Assembly (NCBI RefSeq): GCF_003436275.1
Contig: NZ_QSOP01000001.1
Coordinates: forward strand, 122,392 to 186,391
Direction of reading: 5' to 3'
Length of the DNA: 64,000 nt
From: Collinsella sp. TM09-10AT
GTDB lineage: Bacteria > Actinomycetota > Coriobacteriia > Coriobacteriales > Coriobacteriaceae
Shown in pieces: positions 46,311 through 55,879 of this stretch. The position numbers and the translations under genes are program-made. Numbering within the stretch: the stretch's first letter is position 1; every line of letters starts with the position of its first letter. The notes beneath the pieces were generated by a model. That model saw nothing but the letters and a program-made list of their open reading frames with translations, made no database searches and was not told where the DNA came from.

Positions 46311-46808
46311 ATGCCGGGCGAGAATTTTCCTGGCGACAGGATCGTGAGTCTTGTCGACGAGCTCGAGGGGCTCATCGAAGAGGCTAAGACGCCGTTCGGC
46401 AAGAACGCCCAGATGAAGGTTATCGATGCCGACGTCTTCTTTAACATCCTCGACGAGATCCGCATGAGCTATCCCGAGGAATGGCAGAAGTCCCGCCGTA
46501 TCCTCAAGGAGCGCGAGGAGCTTATGGCTTCCGCCGCCGCTCAGGCCGATTCCATCATCGCCGATGCTCAGCAGCAGGCCCTCACCATTGCCGGTGAGCA
46601 GGAGATCGTCCGCTTAGCGCAGCAGCAGGCCGACGATATTCGCGACCGTGCCCAGCAGTATGAGCGCGAGACGCGCTATGCCGCCGAGGACTACGCCGAG
46701 CAGGTCTTTACGCACCTCGAGGAGAACCTCAAGAGCCTGACCGGCACCGTCACCCGTTGCCGTCAGCAGCTCAACGAGGGTGCTGCCCAGCAGAACGGTC
46801 AGTGGTAA
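46311..46808 (+). CDS. Coiled-coil protein of unknown function (DivIVA/ATP-synthase-b-like helix)
   Basis: ATG at 46311 follows AAAGGAG; earlier ATGs lack a site. The 165-residue protein has a conserved-looking N-terminus (DRIVSLVDELEGLIEEAKT, DADVFFNILDEIRMSYPEEW) followed by a long Ala/Gln/Glu-rich helix (about residues 65-150), probably a coiled coil. Proteins of this form sit between coaD and DUF177 in actinobacteria and are likened to cell-division/septal proteins, but the role here is not known. Its stop overlaps the DUF177 start. Confidence 0.75.
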   Translation: MPGENFPGDRIVSLVDELEGLIEEAKTPFGKNAQMKVIDADVFFNILDEIRMSYPEEWQKSRRILKEREELMASAAAQADSIIADAQQQALTIAGEQEIVRLAQQQADDIRDRAQQYERETRYAAEDYAEQVFTHLEENLKSLTGTVTRCRQQLNEGAAQQNGQW

Positions 46809-47362
46809 TGGCTGAGTTCCCGAGCGTTACCGTCGATCTTTCCGAGCAGCTCGAGTTTCCCGGAGACTCGTACCCGCTGACCGGTAAGGTCGATGTTGCC
46901 ACCTATACGGTGGGCGAGAAGGAGTACCAGCTACAGGACGGCATTGACTACGATGTGGTCTTTACCAATGCCGGCACCGGTGTTCTGCTTACGGGCATGG
47001 TCCGCGCGCACGCAACCGGTGAGTGCGACCGTTGCCTGGAGCCCGCTTCGTTTGATATTGCCGGTGAGATCGAGGAATTTTATCTCTTTAACGAGCCCGA
47101 GGACCCCGAGGCCTACGAAGATGGCTACGAGCTGCTGGGCGAGGATCGCATCGTCGATCTGGGTGAGCCCATCAACGACGCGGTCGTCATGGACACGCCG
47201 TTCGTTGTCCTGTGCAAGCCCGATTGTCGCGGCCTATGCCCCACTTGCGGCATCAATCTCAACGTCGAGCAATGCGATTGCGCCGCTCAAGCAGAGGCTG
47301 AATGGGCCGCTGCCACGGAAAATCCATTTGCAGCATTGAAGAATCTCAAGCTTGACGAGTAA
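46808..47362 (+). CDS. DUF177/YceD-family protein
   Basis: This 184-residue protein has the DUF177 pattern: TGECDRCLEPASFDI (about residues 75-89) and the cysteine-rich CKPDCRGLCPTCGINLN near 138-154, a zinc-site arrangement, then ENPFAALKNLK at the end. DUF177 is nearly always next to rpmF, as here, and is linked to 23S rRNA metabolism in other species. It starts at the TAATG overlap with the gene before it. Confidence 0.9.
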   Translation: MAEFPSVTVDLSEQLEFPGDSYPLTGKVDVATYTVGEKEYQLQDGIDYDVVFTNAGTGVLLTGMVRAHATGECDRCLEPASFDIAGEIEEFYLFNEPEDPEAYEDGYELLGEDRIVDLGEPINDAVVMDTPFVVLCKPDCRGLCPTCGINLNVEQCDCAAQAEAEWAAATENPFAALKNLKLDE

Positions 47363-47426
47363 AACTGTGGTAGTATCGCTACTTGCGCGTAATCGCCACA
47401 CTGGATAGTTCATAAGGAAGGTCACT

Positions 47427-47606
47427 ATGCCCGTACCTAAACAAAAGCAGGGTCGTATCCGCACTCACACCCGCCGTTCCGCCAACATGAAGATCTCGGC
47501 TGCGGCTCAGTCCACGTGCCCCCGTTGCGGTGCTGTCAAGCTCCCGCACCACGTGTGCCCCAGCTGCGGTTTCTACAAGGACCGCGAGGTTATCGTTACC
47601 GAGTAA
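47427..47606 (+). CDS. rpmF: Ribosomal protein bL32
   Basis: This 59-residue large-subunit protein reads MPVPKQKQGRIRTHTRRSAN, and carries a zinc-ribbon with CPRCG and CPSCG (residues about 31-48). An AAGGAAGG site precedes the ATG. It is a single copy, followed by a terminator-type hairpin before plsX. Confidence 0.96.
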   Translation: MPVPKQKQGRIRTHTRRSANMKISAAAQSTCPRCGAVKLPHHVCPSCGFYKDREVIVTE

Positions 47607-47646
47607 CTGTATACTCTGGATGCGATGCCGTTCCAACTGGAACCAC

Positions 47647-47676
47647 AATGGCCGGCTCAATGAGTCGGCCATTTTT
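47647..47676 (+). terminator. Hairpin between rpmF and plsX
   Basis: Arms aatggccg (47647-47654) and cggccatt (47666-47673) with T-run to 47676. It lies 4 nt before the plsX ribosome site, so partial read-through would tune rpmF against plsX expression. Confidence 0.65.
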
Positions 47677-47693
47677 GTATAAGGAGTATGTAT

Positions 47694-48713
47694 ATGAGTA
47701 ACGTTCGCGTTTGTGTAGACGTTGTGGGTGGAGACGAGAAGCCACAGGTTGTCCTCGACGGTATCGAGGCGGCGCTTGCGGCTGATCCCGATATCGAGGT
47801 CTTGGCCGTCGGTCCCGCAGAGATCGTGAACCCCTTTGCCGCGGCTCACGCTCGCGTTGAGGCCTTGGAGGCGCCCGATGTCATCGCCATGGATGACGAT
47901 CCCATTCGAGCCGTGATGACCAAGCGCAAGTCCTCGATCGTGCTTGCCTGCCGCGCTATCAAGAAGGGTAACGCGGACGCGTTCTTCTCTGCCGGCTCCA
48001 CCGGCGCCATGACCGCTGCCGCTACCGCCTACGTGACGCCGTTTCGCTATCAGGCCGAGGGTAAGAAGCAGCCGGTGCGTCCGTGCCTCACCAATGCACT
48101 GCCCAACCGCGCCGGCGGCCTGACGGTTCTGTGCGACATGGGCGCCAACCCCGATGTCACGGTGGACGATATGGTGCGTTTTGCCCAGATGGGTAGCGCC
48201 TATGCGCGCGTCGTCTTGGGTATTGAGCATCCTCGCGTGGGCCTGCTTGCCAACGGCACCGAGGATGAGAAGGGCTCCAACTTTACCAAGTCGTGCTTCC
48301 CGGCCATGAAGGCCGCTGTTCCCGGTTTTGTGGGCAACTGCGAGGGCACCGATCTTACGTCGGGCAATTTTGACGTCGTGGTCGCCGACGGCATGTCGGG
48401 CAACATCGCGCTCAAAGCCACCGAGGGCGCGGCCAAGTTTTTGCTGCAGGAGCTCAAGGGTGTCTTTATGTCTTCGCTCGGCACCAAGATTGCCGCGCTG
48501 CTCATCAAAAAGCAGATGCGCGAGATTAAGGCCAAGCTCTCTGGTGATGCCAAGGGCGGTGCGATTCTTTTGGGCCTGCGTGGCGTGGTCCTAATCGGCC
48601 ATGGCGCCACCTCGGTCGAGGCTGTTAAAAACGGTACGCTCGCGGCGGCCGAAGCCGTGCGCGCGAGGCTGGTCGAGAACGTCGCCAACTCCATGGACGG
48701 CATCGTTTTGTAA
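47694..48713 (+). CDS. plsX: Phosphate acyltransferase PlsX
   Basis: The ATG at 47694 has AAGGAG at 7-nt spacing. The 339-residue enzyme makes acyl-phosphate from acyl-ACP for phospholipid synthesis. It has VCVDVVGGDEKPQVVLDG at the start, FFSAGSTGAMTAAA near 100-113, CDMGANPDV and GLLANGTEDEKGS. The usual Gly-rich MGGD motif reads VGGD here, as in some actinobacteria. acpP follows after a palindrome. Confidence 0.93.
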   Translation: MSNVRVCVDVVGGDEKPQVVLDGIEAALAADPDIEVLAVGPAEIVNPFAAAHARVEALEAPDVIAMDDDPIRAVMTKRKSSIVLACRAIKKGNADAFFSAGSTGAMTAAATAYVTPFRYQAEGKKQPVRPCLTNALPNRAGGLTVLCDMGANPDVTVDDMVRFAQMGSAYARVVLGIEHPRVGLLANGTEDEKGSNFTKSCFPAMKAAVPGFVGNCEGTDLTSGNFDVVVADGMSGNIALKATEGAAKFLLQELKGVFMSSLGTKIAALLIKKQMREIKAKLSGDAKGGAILLGLRGVVLIGHGATSVEAVKNGTLAAAEAVRARLVENVANSMDGIVL

Positions 48714-48780
48714 GAGCGAGTTAGAGCGCTGTTATGTGCCTCGCGGCCTGCTTCGTGGGGTAGAATCAGAACCGTGTCTT

Positions 48781-48800
48781 GGTACCGCCCAGGCGGTACC
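48781..48800. promoter_or_regulatory. Perfect 9-bp inverted repeat between plsX and acpP
   Basis: GGTACCGCC and GGCGGTACC flank a CA loop. A -10-like TAGAAT lies upstream at 48761-48766, so the palindrome would fall in the acpP leader. It could be an operator or a short terminator (attcttttgg follows). Function unproven. Confidence 0.45.
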
Positions 48801-48837
48801 ATTCTTTTGGTATTCATTCACTATGAGAGGAAGCGCT

Positions 48838-49080
48838 ATGGACCGCTCCGAAATCTTCGACAAGATCGCCGAGGTCGCTGCTGACGTTCTGGGCGTCGAT
48901 GTTGCCGAAATTAGCGATGAGACCACCTTTGACGATCTCGATGCCAACTCGCTCGAGCGCCTGCAGCTGGTTACGGCTATCGAGGACGAGTTCAACCTCG
49001 AGATCGATGACGAGACTCTGCTCTCGCTCAACTCTGTCGCCGACGCCGTCGACGCGATCGAACACGCCAGGGAGGCCTAG
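48838..49080 (+). CDS. acpP: Acyl carrier protein
   Basis: This 80-residue acidic four-helix protein carries fatty-acyl chains on a phosphopantetheine arm. The attachment serine is S38 in DANSLERLQLV. The residue before it is Asn where most ACPs have Asp (DSL), a conservative change. GAGAGGAA precedes the ATG; an upstream ATG at 48823 lacks a site. Position between plsX and rnc is typical. Confidence 0.92.
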   Translation: MDRSEIFDKIAEVAADVLGVDVAEISDETTFDDLDANSLERLQLVTAIEDEFNLEIDDETLLSLNSVADAVDAIEHAREA

Positions 49081-49083
49081 GTC

Positions 49084-49809
49084 TTGGCTTTGTCTGAACG
49101 ACTTACGCGTGCCCAGGAAATCCTGGGACACGAGTTCAATAATAAGGTACTGCTGCGCGCGGCGCTTACGCATCCCTCGGCAGTCGAGGGCCAGCCGGTT
49201 TCTGCCAGCTATGAGCGCCTTGAGTTCTTGGGCGATTCCATTTTGGGCGCCGTCGTCGCTCGTTCGCTCTTTGAGTCCTATCCGGAGTTTGACGAGGGCA
49301 AGCTCACGCGCCTGAAGGTGTCGCTTGTCTCGGGCGCCACGCTGTCCGAGGTTTCTCACGAGTTGGGCATCGACGACATCATCATCTTTGGTGCCTCCGA
49401 GACCGGTACCGGTGCGCGCGGCCTGCATTCGGCGCTCGAGAACGTCTACGAGTCGCTCGTGGGCGCGCTGTACCTGGACGCCGGCTGGGATGCCGCAGCG
49501 GAGTTTATCCACCGTACGCTTAAGCCGCATTTGGCTTCCGAGCGTGCCGAGCACCCCGCGAACCCCAAATCGTTCTTGCAGGAGTGCGTGCAAGCCGACG
49601 GTCACGAACCCCCGGCGTATAAGCTCGTTGGCTCCGAGGGCCCGGCGCATGCGCCCACCTTTACCGCCGTGGTGTTGATCGATGGTATTCGCCAGGGTCG
49701 CGGCTCCGGCTCCTCAAAGAAGGAAGCCGAGGGAGCCGCTGCACTCGAGGCACTTGACCGCATGGGCTACACCACCAACGGCGTGATTCTCAACAAGAAG
49801 CCTGTTTAA
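49084..49809 (+). CDS. rnc: Ribonuclease III
   Basis: This 241-residue enzyme cuts double-stranded RNA in rRNA maturation. It starts with TTG at 49084 after GGGAGG. The catalytic signature is YERLEFLGDSILGAVV (about residues 43-58), with metal-binding ENVYESLVGALYLDAG further on. A double-stranded-RNA-binding domain follows (NPKSFLQECVQADG to GSGSSKKEAEGAAALEAL). rnc-smc-ftsY order is conserved. Confidence 0.95.
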   Translation: MALSERLTRAQEILGHEFNNKVLLRAALTHPSAVEGQPVSASYERLEFLGDSILGAVVARSLFESYPEFDEGKLTRLKVSLVSGATLSEVSHELGIDDIIIFGASETGTGARGLHSALENVYESLVGALYLDAGWDAAAEFIHRTLKPHLASERAEHPANPKSFLQECVQADGHEPPAYKLVGSEGPAHAPTFTAVVLIDGIRQGRGSGSSKKEAEGAAALEALDRMGYTTNGVILNKKPV

Positions 49810-49819
49810 GCGAGGAACC

Positions 49820-52800
49820 GTGTATCTCAAGTCCCTCACGCTCAAAGGGTTCAAGTCGTTTGCCGACCGCGCCCATATGACGTTTGAGCCGGGCCTGACC
49901 GTCATCGTCGGTCCCAACGGCTCGGGAAAATCGAACATCTCTGACTCGATTCTGTGGGTCCTGGGCGAGCAGAGCGCTAAGCAGCTGCGCGGCCAGGCCA
50001 TGGAGGATGTCATCTTCTCGGGCTCGTCAGCGCGCAAGCCGGTGGGTGTCGCCGAGGTCACGCTGGTGCTCGATAACTCGGACCATATGCTGCCCGTCGA
50101 CTTTGACGAGGTCGCCATCACCCGTCGTATGTATCGCTCGGGCGAAAGCGAGTACCTCATCAACTCGAGCCCGTGCCGCCTGATGGACATTCAGGACATC
50201 CTGCACGATTCGGGCCTGGGTAAGGATACGCATTCCATCATCAGCCAGGGCAAGCTCGACGCCATTTTGCAGAGCCGCCCCGAGGAGCGCCGTGCCCTCA
50301 TCGAGGAGGCCGCCGGCATCTCCAAGCACAAACGCCGCAAGGAGCGTGCGCTCAAAAAGATTAAATCGATGGACGAGCACTTGACCCGTGCCCGCGACAT
50401 CAATAAGGAAATCGCCCGTCAGCTGCGGCCGCTGGAGCGTCAGGTCGATCGCGCGCGCAAGTACAAAGAGCTGTCCTCGCGCGCGAACGAACTTACGCAG
50501 ATGCTGGCCGTCGACGAGCTTCGTTCGCTGCAGTCGCAGTGGAACGACTTGGAGAGCCGCTCCAAGGAGGGCGCCGCCGAGCTGGAGCTTGCGCAGTACC
50601 GCATGGGCGAAAAGGAGCGCGAGCTCGAGAAGCTCCAGGTTATGCTCGAGGAAAAGGGCCTGTTTGTGGGCGACCTGGGCGAGCAGCGCCGCCATATGCA
50701 AGACGTGGTCGGCCGCATTAACTCCGATATGCGCCTGCTCGAGGAAAAGGGCCACAACATGGTGTCGCGCCTGTCCGACATGCGTGGCCAGATCTCGAGC
50801 TCCGAGCATCAGCGTCGTCGCGTGGTCGAGGAGCTCGAGGACGCGCGTGCACAGCTTGAGGAAGTGACCGGCGCGCACATGCAGGCCCAGGAGGACGTTG
50901 ACGCCGCTGGTCCTGCCGCCGCTGAGCTCCACGAGCGGCGCGTGGCGCTCGACAATCAGATTTCGCAGCTTACGCGTGAGCAACGCGACGTGCAGCGTGT
51001 GGCCGATAACGCGGCGCTCGAACTCGCCAAGGTGAAGGACTCGCTGAGCAACGCCGAGGTCGAGGACAACATGTACGCCTCGCGCCTGGAGCAGATTGAT
51101 GAACAGCTCGAGGAGGTTACAGCATCGCTTGATAGCCGTCGCGACCGTGCTGAGGAGCTTGAGAGTGCCCTTGAGGCGGCTCGTCAGGCCCAGAACGATG
51201 CGCGCGAGGCCACCGAGGTCGCCCGTGCAGCCCTGAAGGACTTGCGTAATCGTGAGAGCGAGGCGCGCAACAAGCTGTCCGAGGTGCGCTCGGAGCTTGC
51301 CAGCCAAAAGAAGCTTGATGCCCGCATGGCAGACAGCTCGCCGCTGGTGAGCCGTCTGATGGGCGCACTGGGCGATGATGTCTCAGGCCGTCTGGGCGAC
51401 GTGCTCGACGCCCCTCGTGAGCTTGAGGGCCTGGTTGAGCAACTACTTGCCGGCGATATCGATGCCCTACTGTTTGATGACGCCGCTACGCTTGAGCGTG
51501 CCGGTCGTGCTGCTCTGGACCAAAAGAAGGCCTCGGGCGAGGCACTGCTGATGGCGCGCGGCGTGAGTGGCTCTGCTGCCGCCGAGGGCGCTGCCGGTAC
51601 GCGTCTGGTCGATCGTCTGTCCGTGCGCTCCGGTTATGGCCCGGTTGTCGAGGCCCTTCTCGGCGGCTATTACGTGGTCGATGACTTGGCTGCCGCGTTG
51701 GCTGCCCCTGTCGTTGACGGTGTGACTTACGTGACCCCCGATGGCGCCCGCGTCGCCTGCGGCGGCCTGGTGCGTGTGGGCTTCGATGCTGGCGAGGCGT
51801 CGGGTGCCTTGGAGCGCAAGCGTCGCATTCGCGAGCTGGAGGGCCTGGAGCCCGATCTAGCTGCTGTGTTTGAGCATGTGTCGGATCAGGTCGTCGAGGC
51901 CAATGCGGCCGTTGAGGAGGCGCGTGCCGCCGAGGGCGATGCCGCCGGCGAGATCGCCCGTCTTGAGGGCGAGCGCCGCTCGCTGCTCTCCGAGATTGGC
52001 CGCCTGGAGCAAAGCGCCTACAACGCCGAGGTCGAGCGCGTGCGCATCTCCAAGCGCCGCGAGCAGGCCGCCGAGGCCGTTCGCGCTGCGCGCCCGCGCG
52101 TTGACGAACTCACCCGTTCGCGCGACGAGGCCCGCGCGCAGGCAGGCGACCTGGGTCTCCAGATTGCCGAAGCCAACGACGAGCTCGATCGCGTGCGTCG
52201 TGACGATTCCGAGGCAGCCGGCAAGCTCGCCGATGCCAAGGTCCGCCTGGCCCAGACGAGCGAGCGTCTGCGTTCGCTGAAGGGCCGTGTGCCCGACTTG
52301 GAGCATCGACTCGAGGGCATCGACCGCCGTATCCGCGGAACACGCCAGGCCTCGCGCTCACTCGAGCTGCTGCGCCTGCGTGTCGACCCCATGCACGAGC
52401 GCTATTCGGCCCTGCTGGATCGCGCATCGGATTGGGCCGCGCGTCTGCGTGATCAGGCTTCGCTCGAGGAGGCGGACTCGGCCTCGCTCAAGAAGACCAT
52501 CGAAGACGCCAAGGCCGAGGTCTCCCGCGCCAAGGAGCGGGTCGATGCCGCCACGGCGACGCAAAACGAGTTCAAGGTTTCCCGCGGCAAGCTCGAGGTG
52601 CAGGTGGAGGCGGCCATCAAGGCCATTACCGCCGATGGCACTACGGTGCTCGAGGAAGCGCTCATGCTTCCTGCTCCCACCGACCGCGACGCCGCCGAGC
52701 GCGAGCTCAACCAGCTCGTGCGCCAGATTAACAACCTGGGCCCTGTGAACCAGGTTGCCATGGAGGAGTACGAGCAGCTCAAGCGCCGCGCCGATTACAT

Positions 52801-53356
52801 CGAGGAGCAGCTGGCCGATCTGGAGAGCGCGCGCAAGGCGCTCACCAAGATCACAGTGGCCATTGATCGCAAGATGCGCAAGGCGTTTCTGGTGACGTTT
52901 GAGAAGGTCGATGCGAACTTCCGTGAGATCTTCGCCATGCTGTTCCCGGGTGGCCAGGCTCATCTTGAGATGACCGATCCCGAGCATCCTGCCGAGACGG
53001 GCATTGAGGTTGTGGCGCAGCCGCGCGGCAAGCGCATTACCAAGATGATGCTCATGTCGGGTGGCGAGAAGAGTCTGACGGCGCTCGCCCTGCTCTTTGC
53101 CGTGTACCGCACGCGCACGGTGCCGTTCTATGTGCTGGACGAGGTCGAGGCGGCGCTTGATGACGCCAACCTGTCCAAGCTCATCGGAGCCCTCGATGTG
53201 CTGCGTTCCGATACACAGCTCTTGGTCATTTCGCATCAGCGCCGTACTATGGAGGACGCTGACGTTCTCTATGGCGTCTCGATGCAAGCCGACGGCGTCA
53301 GCCGCGTCGTCTCGCAAAAACTCGATCGCGAAACCGGAAAGGTCGTGAATGCATAA
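49820..53356 (+). CDS. smc: Chromosome segregation protein SMC
   Basis: This 1178-residue protein starts with GTG. It has Walker A GPNGSGKSN near residue 32, Q-loop, a first coiled coil (about 165-500), a hinge (about 510-670), and a second coil (670-1015). The head ends with signature LMSGGEKSLTAL and Walker B VLDEVEAALDD. It compacts and segregates the chromosome with ScpA/ScpB, which are not in the window. The ftsY start abuts its stop. Confidence 0.95.
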   Translation: MYLKSLTLKGFKSFADRAHMTFEPGLTVIVGPNGSGKSNISDSILWVLGEQSAKQLRGQAMEDVIFSGSSARKPVGVAEVTLVLDNSDHMLPVDFDEVAITRRMYRSGESEYLINSSPCRLMDIQDILHDSGLGKDTHSIISQGKLDAILQSRPEERRALIEEAAGISKHKRRKERALKKIKSMDEHLTRARDINKEIARQLRPLERQVDRARKYKELSSRANELTQMLAVDELRSLQSQWNDLESRSKEGAAELELAQYRMGEKERELEKLQVMLEEKGLFVGDLGEQRRHMQDVVGRINSDMRLLEEKGHNMVSRLSDMRGQISSSEHQRRRVVEELEDARAQLEEVTGAHMQAQEDVDAAGPAAAELHERRVALDNQISQLTREQRDVQRVADNAALELAKVKDSLSNAEVEDNMYASRLEQIDEQLEEVTASLDSRRDRAEELESALEAARQAQNDAREATEVARAALKDLRNRESEARNKLSEVRSELASQKKLDARMADSSPLVSRLMGALGDDVSGRLGDVLDAPRELEGLVEQLLAGDIDALLFDDAATLERAGRAALDQKKASGEALLMARGVSGSAAAEGAAGTRLVDRLSVRSGYGPVVEALLGGYYVVDDLAAALAAPVVDGVTYVTPDGARVACGGLVRVGFDAGEASGALERKRRIRELEGLEPDLAAVFEHVSDQVVEANAAVEEARAAEGDAAGEIARLEGERRSLLSEIGRLEQSAYNAEVERVRISKRREQAAEAVRAARPRVDELTRSRDEARAQAGDLGLQIAEANDELDRVRRDDSEAAGKLADAKVRLAQTSERLRSLKGRVPDLEHRLEGIDRRIRGTRQASRSLELLRLRVDPMHERYSALLDRASDWAARLRDQASLEEADSASLKKTIEDAKAEVSRAKERVDAATATQNEFKVSRGKLEVQVEAAIKAITADGTTVLEEALMLPAPTDRDAAERELNQLVRQINNLGPVNQVAMEEYEQLKRRADYIEEQLADLESARKALTKITVAIDRKMRKAFLVTFEKVDANFREIFAMLFPGGQAHLEMTDPEHPAETGIEVVAQPRGKRITKMMLMSGGEKSLTALALLFAVYRTRTVPFYVLDEVEAALDDANLSKLIGALDVLRSDTQLLVISHQRRTMEDADVLYGVSMQADGVSRVVSQKLDRETGKVVNA

Positions 53357-54273
53357 TGGGATTCTTTGACGCTCTCTCGCGCGGACTTGAGCGCAGCCGC
53401 GAGGCCCTCAACGAGGTCTTCTACTTTGGCGGCGAGGTCGACGAGGACTTTTGGGAGGACCTTGAGGACACCCTCGTTATGGGTGACATGGGTGCCGAGG
53501 TCGCCATTCAGGTCTCCGATGACCTGCGCGATGCCGCAGCCAAGAAGAACCTCAAGACCGCACCGCAGCTTCGTCGCGCTCTGGCCAAGCAGCTTGAGCA
53601 GCACTTTGTGCCCATCGAGCGCGATCCGTTCTCCGATACGCCGAGCTGCGTGCTGTTTGTGGGCATCAACGGTGCCGGCAAGACCACGACGGTCGGCAAG
53701 ATTGCGAGCGCCATGGCTTCCCGCGGCAAGAATGTCGTGATCGGTTCGGCCGATACCTTCCGCGCCGCCGCCATCGAGCAGCTCGATGTGTGGGGCCAGC
53801 GCGCCGGTGTTCCCGTCATCAAGCGCGACCGCGGCTCCGACCCGGCGAGCGTTTGTTACGACGTGCTCGACGAGGCCGACAGGCGCGGCAGCGACCTGGT
53901 GCTTATCGACACCGCCGGTCGTCTGCATACGAGCCCCGAGCTCATGCGCGAGCTCGCCAAGGTGGTCAACGTGACGCGTAAGCGCGCCGCCAATATGGCC
54001 GCCGGTCCCATGCCGGTCTCGGTCGTGCTTGTGATCGATGCCGCCACTGGTCAGAACGGTCTGAACCAGGCGCTCGAGTTTAATGAGGCGCTGGGCCTGG
54101 ACGGTATTATCATGACTAAGCTGGACGGCACGGCTAAGGGCGGTATCGCCATGGCCGTGGCCGAGAAGCTCAAGCTCCCGATCCTTCGCATCGGCGTGGG
54201 CGAGCAGGTCGATGACCTGCAGGAGTTTAACGCCAAAGATTTCTGCCGCGCCCTGGTGGGCGAGTCCAACTAA
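53356..54273 (+). CDS. ftsY: Signal recognition particle receptor FtsY
   Basis: This 305-residue GTPase lacks the long acidic A domain of E. coli FtsY, as in many Gram-positive bacteria. It has the N-domain (1-85), G1 GINGAGKTTTVGK near residue 103, DTAGRLHT and the TKLDGTAKGG motif. It docks ribosome-SRP complexes at the membrane. Its first base (A of ATG, 53356) is the last base of the smc stop. Confidence 0.95.
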   Translation: MGFFDALSRGLERSREALNEVFYFGGEVDEDFWEDLEDTLVMGDMGAEVAIQVSDDLRDAAAKKNLKTAPQLRRALAKQLEQHFVPIERDPFSDTPSCVLFVGINGAGKTTTVGKIASAMASRGKNVVIGSADTFRAAAIEQLDVWGQRAGVPVIKRDRGSDPASVCYDVLDEADRRGSDLVLIDTAGRLHTSPELMRELAKVVNVTRKRAANMAAGPMPVSVVLVIDAATGQNGLNQALEFNEALGLDGIIMTKLDGTAKGGIAMAVAEKLKLPILRIGVGEQVDDLQEFNAKDFCRALVGESN

Positions 54274-54283
54274 GGAGTAACCA

Positions 54284-55759
54284 GTGTTTGATTCCCTGAG
54301 CGATCGCCTCAACGACACATTTGACCGCCTACGCGGCAAGGGTAAGCTGACCGAGGCCGATATTACTTCGGCCATGCGCGACATCCGCATGGCGCTGCTC
54401 GAGGCCGACGTCAACTTCAAGGTCGTCAAGGAGTTTGTCGCCAAGACCAAGGAGCGCTGCATGACCGCCGAGGTCATGGAGTCACTGTCGCCGGCGCAAA
54501 ACGTCGTCAAGATCGTGCTCGACGAGCTCACCGAGATGCTCGGCTCTACCGAGAGCAAGCTCGTCTTTAGCAACCGCATTCCCAATGTCATCATGCTCGT
54601 GGGCCTGCAGGGCTCCGGTAAGACCACGGCGGCCGTGAAGCTGGCTTACCTGCTCAAGAAGCAGGGCCGCTCGCCGCTGCTCGCCGCGTGCGACGTCTAC
54701 CGTCCCGCAGCTGCCGACCAGCTGGCCACGCTCGGTGGCGAGATCGGCGTTCCGGTCTTCCGCGGTGACGGTGAGCACCCGGTCGATATCGCCAAGGGCG
54801 CCATCCAGGAGGCCGTCGACCACCTGCGTGACGTGGTCATCGTCGATACCGCCGGTCGTCTTCAGATCGACGAGCAGATGATGCAGGAGGCCGTCGACAT
54901 CAAGAAGGCCGTCAAGCCCGACCAGGTGCTGATGGTCGTCGACGCCATGACCGGCCAGGATATCGTCAACGTGGTCTCGACGTTTGCCGAGCGCACCGAC
55001 TTTGATGGTGTGATTATCTCCAAGCTCGACGGTGACGCCCGTGGCGGTGGCGCGCTTTCGGTGCGTCAGGTGACCGGCAAGCCCATCAAGTTTGTGAGCA
55101 TGGGCGAGAAACCCGACTCGCTTGAGCCGTTCTATCCCGATCGCATGGCCAAGCGAATCTTGGGCATGGGCGACGTTGTCGGCATCATCGAGAAGGCCCA
55201 GGAGGCCGCCGATGCCGAACAGCTCGAGGCTGCCGAGCGCATGCTGCGCGAGGGCTTTACCATGAACGACATGCTCGACCAGATGAAAGCCGTCAAAAAG
55301 ATGGGCGGCATGAAGGGTATCCTGGGCATGCTCCCCGGTGGCCAGCGCGCGCTCAACCAGATGGGCGGTAACCTGGACGAGGGCATCTTCGACAAGAACG
55401 AGGCCATCATCATGTCGATGACCAAGGAGGAGCGTCTGCGTCCCTCCATCATCAACGGCCAGCGTCGCGCGCGTATCGCCAAGGGCGCCGGTGTGACCCC
55501 CACCGAGGTCAATAGCCTTATGAAGCAGTGGGGCGAGATGAACAAGATGATGGGCCGCATGCGCACGATGGCCAATCAGGCACAGGCCGGCGGCAAGAAG
55601 GGCAAAAAGGGCAAGAAGGGCAAGAAGATGCGCATGCCCAATATCCCTGGGCTGGACGCTATGGGTCTGGGCGGCATGGGCGGCCTGGGTACGGGCGGTC
55701 CCAAGTCCGATATGGAGCTGCTGCGCCAGATGGAAGCGCAGATGCGTAATAAGAAATAG
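54284..55759 (+). CDS. ffh: Signal recognition particle protein Ffh
   Basis: This 491-residue GTPase begins with GTG at 54284 (VFDSLSDRL) after AAGGAGTAA. G1 is GLQGSGKTTAAVKLA near residue 107, followed by DTAGRLQID and SKLDGDARGG. The Met-rich M domain (about 320-440) binds 4.5S RNA and signal peptides. A Lys/Gly-rich run (KKGKKGKKGKK) then a Gly/Met tail end it. It is the last gene of the operon; rpsP, common next, is absent. Confidence 0.95.
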   Translation: MFDSLSDRLNDTFDRLRGKGKLTEADITSAMRDIRMALLEADVNFKVVKEFVAKTKERCMTAEVMESLSPAQNVVKIVLDELTEMLGSTESKLVFSNRIPNVIMLVGLQGSGKTTAAVKLAYLLKKQGRSPLLAACDVYRPAAADQLATLGGEIGVPVFRGDGEHPVDIAKGAIQEAVDHLRDVVIVDTAGRLQIDEQMMQEAVDIKKAVKPDQVLMVVDAMTGQDIVNVVSTFAERTDFDGVIISKLDGDARGGGALSVRQVTGKPIKFVSMGEKPDSLEPFYPDRMAKRILGMGDVVGIIEKAQEAADAEQLEAAERMLREGFTMNDMLDQMKAVKKMGGMKGILGMLPGGQRALNQMGGNLDEGIFDKNEAIIMSMTKEERLRPSIINGQRRARIAKGAGVTPTEVNSLMKQWGEMNKMMGRMRTMANQAQAGGKKGKKGKKGKKMRMPNIPGLDAMGLGGMGGLGTGGPKSDMELLRQMEAQMRNKK

Positions 55760-55783
55760 AGCTGTAATTCCAGCTTGATATGG

Positions 55784-55820
55784 CAAAGGCCACTCGGAAG
55801 CTACCGGGTGGCCTTTGTTG
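55784..55820. terminator. Bidirectional terminator between ffh and the DUF134 gene
   Basis: Arms caaaggccactcgg (55784-55797) and ccgggtggcctttg (55804-55817) pair with one wobble, with TTGTTG after it. It serves two convergent genes. Confidence 0.7.
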
Positions 55821-55879
55821 TTGGCTTTGATTGTTGGGTTGCGTTCGGCTTCGCGTCCCGAGCTCGCGGTGCCGTGCCG

